This document shows positions 5,873 through 6,737 of a stretch of DNA of 6,737 bases, in pieces; positions within the stretch are counted from its first letter, which is position 1; each line of letters begins with the position of its first letter. The DNA is taken from NCBI GenBank assembly GCA_947175845.1, contig CAMWOK010000168.1:1-6737 (forward strand), written 5' to 3'. A model generated the notes under the pieces. The model had not been told where the DNA came from. It worked only from the letters and a program-made list of their open reading frames with translations, and searched no databases. The DNA is from an uncultured Lachnospiraceae bacterium. Lineage in GTDB: Bacteria > Bacillota > Clostridia > Lachnospirales > Lachnospiraceae. A program made the translations under genes and the position numbers.

Positions 5873-5876
5873 GATC

Positions 5877-6680
5877 CTAGCCCCCCTGTACCGTGATTTT
5901 TTTCTCGGCGCGCCTGCACAGCAGCTTTCCGGCAGCTACGACGGCAGCCAGCCAAAATACCTGAAGCGAAACTGCCCGTTTCATCTCCGCACAGGTCATG
6001 CTCGCGCTGTAGATCCGCATCGGCACATTCTGCATGGAGGCAAACGGCAGCAGTTCCATCAGCCGCTGGACTTTTTCAGGAAAAAATGGCAGCGGAATGA
6101 TGAAGCCGGCAAAAAATTCGACTGTGGAGGTGAACACCATGCGCAGTCCCTGTGGTGCGATCGTGAAAAACGCCAGCACGTACACCAGCATACAGAACGC
6201 CACTGTGACAGCAAGCCCCAGTCCCAGCGTCAGCACAAACAGCAAAAAGTGCAGCAGGTCTGCAGGCGCGGCGAGCCCGTACGGCTTTGGCAAAAACGCT
6301 GCGGCGATCAGAATCGGAAAGCAGCGGAGCACAGCGCGCGACAGGCGGGTCGCAGTGCTCTTTGCAAACCACATGTTGTAGAGGCTGACAGGACGGCACA
6401 GCTCATACGCAATATTTCCGCTGACGATCGTGTCAAAGATGTCATTTTCCATCATCCATGCGGCAAAAAAGGCGAGAAATGCCTGCTGCAGCCAGATGTA
6501 GGACGCCGTGGCGGAAAGGCTCATGGGAAAGGCAGCGGCGTCTGTCCGGTAAAAGGCGCAAAAGATCATAATCTGTATAAAGCCCCAGGCGAACTGGGTG
6601 ACGATTCCGGCAAGTGCCGCAGTCCGGTACTGCAGCCCCACGACAAAGCGCAGGCGAAAGAAGGACGCGTATTTTTTCAT
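5877..6680 (-). CDS. ABC-2 type transporter permease, COG4587 type
   Basis: A 267-residue integral membrane protein, the first permease of the same exporter. About six spans are seen (roughly residues 21-42, 60-77, 110-130, 141-170, 178-200 and 230-252). The cytoplasmic loop IVSGNIAYELCRPVSLY (85-101) carries the G-x-IAYEL-x-RP signature of this group, thought to contact the ATPase, and FFAGFIIPLPFFPE (189-202) is the conserved segment before a late span. The ATG at 6680 has GAGGGGG (minus strand, 6694-6688) 7 bases upstream. Usual gene order in this family is ATPase, this permease, then the COG3694 permease, so the ATPase gene is expected just beyond the right edge of the window. No ATP-binding motif exists inside the window for this system. 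Substrate unknown. Confidence 0.88.
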   Translation of the reverse strand: MKKYASFFRLRFVVGLQYRTAALAGIVTQFAWGFIQIMIFCAFYRTDAAAFPMSLSATASYIWLQQAFLAFFAAWMMENDIFDTIVSGNIAYELCRPVSLYNMWFAKSTATRLSRAVLRCFPILIAAAFLPKPYGLAAPADLLHFLLFVLTLGLGLAVTVAFCMLVYVLAFFTIAPQGLRMVFTSTVEFFAGFIIPLPFFPEKVQRLMELLPFASMQNVPMRIYSASMTCAEMKRAVSLQVFWLAAVVAAGKLLCRRAEKKITVQGG

Positions 6681-6699
6681 GTCAGTTCCCCCTCGTATA

Positions 6700-6737
6700 A
6701 TAAGTTTATAGCCAGTCAGAACAGGCTATAGACTTAT
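6700..6737. repeat. 14-bp inverted repeat upstream of the ABC permease operon, reaching the window edge
   Basis: The arms are 6700-6713 (ATAAGTTTATAGCC) and 6724-6737 (GGCTATAGACTTAT), with a 10-base loop. Thirteen of 14 positions pair; the odd one is T-G in plus-strand RNA (a wobble pair) and A-C in minus-strand RNA (a mismatch). It lies 5' of the permease ribosome binding site on the minus strand. No T-run follows on the minus strand, so it is not a standard terminator for an upstream ATPase gene. It may extend past the edge. It could be an intercistronic mRNA hairpin, an operator or a small repeat element. Confidence 0.6.

Noticed and set aside
5105..6731. Two long plus-strand frames (263 and 286 codons) opposite the ABC permeases
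   Set aside because: Their sequences are Gln/His/Arg-rich with no recognisable domain and are antisense shadows of clearly recognisable permeases with ribosome binding sites.

Overview
The window reads like the chromosome of a Clostridia-class Firmicute, most likely a gut Lachnospiraceae (Roseburia/Eubacterium/Blautia type). This rests on strong AGGAG- or GAGGG-type ribosome binding sites before nearly every gene, an IS66-type transposase of the clostridial kind, a coiled-coil protein that resembles a family I recall from Lachnospiraceae genomes, and a cytidylate-kinase-like protein common in these bacteria. No database search was possible, so the organism call is an inference.

Left part (1-1100): AT-rich, degraded accessory DNA. 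It holds the N-terminal part of an IS66 transposase, cut off at about 448 and joined directly to the C-terminal tail of a multi-membrane-span protein that looks like a glycosyltransferase remnant (about 449-753). A small, apparently intact two-span membrane protein follows (825-1073).

Second part (1110-3157): a two-gene, translationally coupled unit. A polytopic GT39/ArnT-like membrane glycosyltransferase overlaps by the ATGA tetranucleotide a membrane-anchored, beta-rich protein of unknown function. Together with the remnant upstream, this suggests an eroded cell-surface glycan or glycoprotein locus.

Middle (3158-5085): a gene-free stretch of about 290 bases carries a candidate promoter (TATAAT at 3281), repeated CAGAT/TCGAT motifs and a short perfect dyad. 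It leads into a 290-residue charged coiled-coil protein of unknown function. After a gap containing a second perfect dyad comes a 201-residue cytidylate-kinase-like P-loop protein. A strong 13-bp-stem terminator closes this unit and also serves the genes coming from the other side.

Right part (5084-6680, minus strand): two ABC-2 type permeases of the COG3694 and COG4587 kinds, 4 bases apart. They form the membrane half of an exporter. The ATPase that normally accompanies them is not in the window and would be expected just past the right edge. The last 38 bases form a long inverted repeat.

I found no CRISPR array, tRNA, rRNA, toxin-antitoxin pair or recognisable defence system. The least explained parts are the coiled-coil gene with its structured upstream region, the membrane glycosyltransferase with its coupled partner, and the edge inverted repeat.
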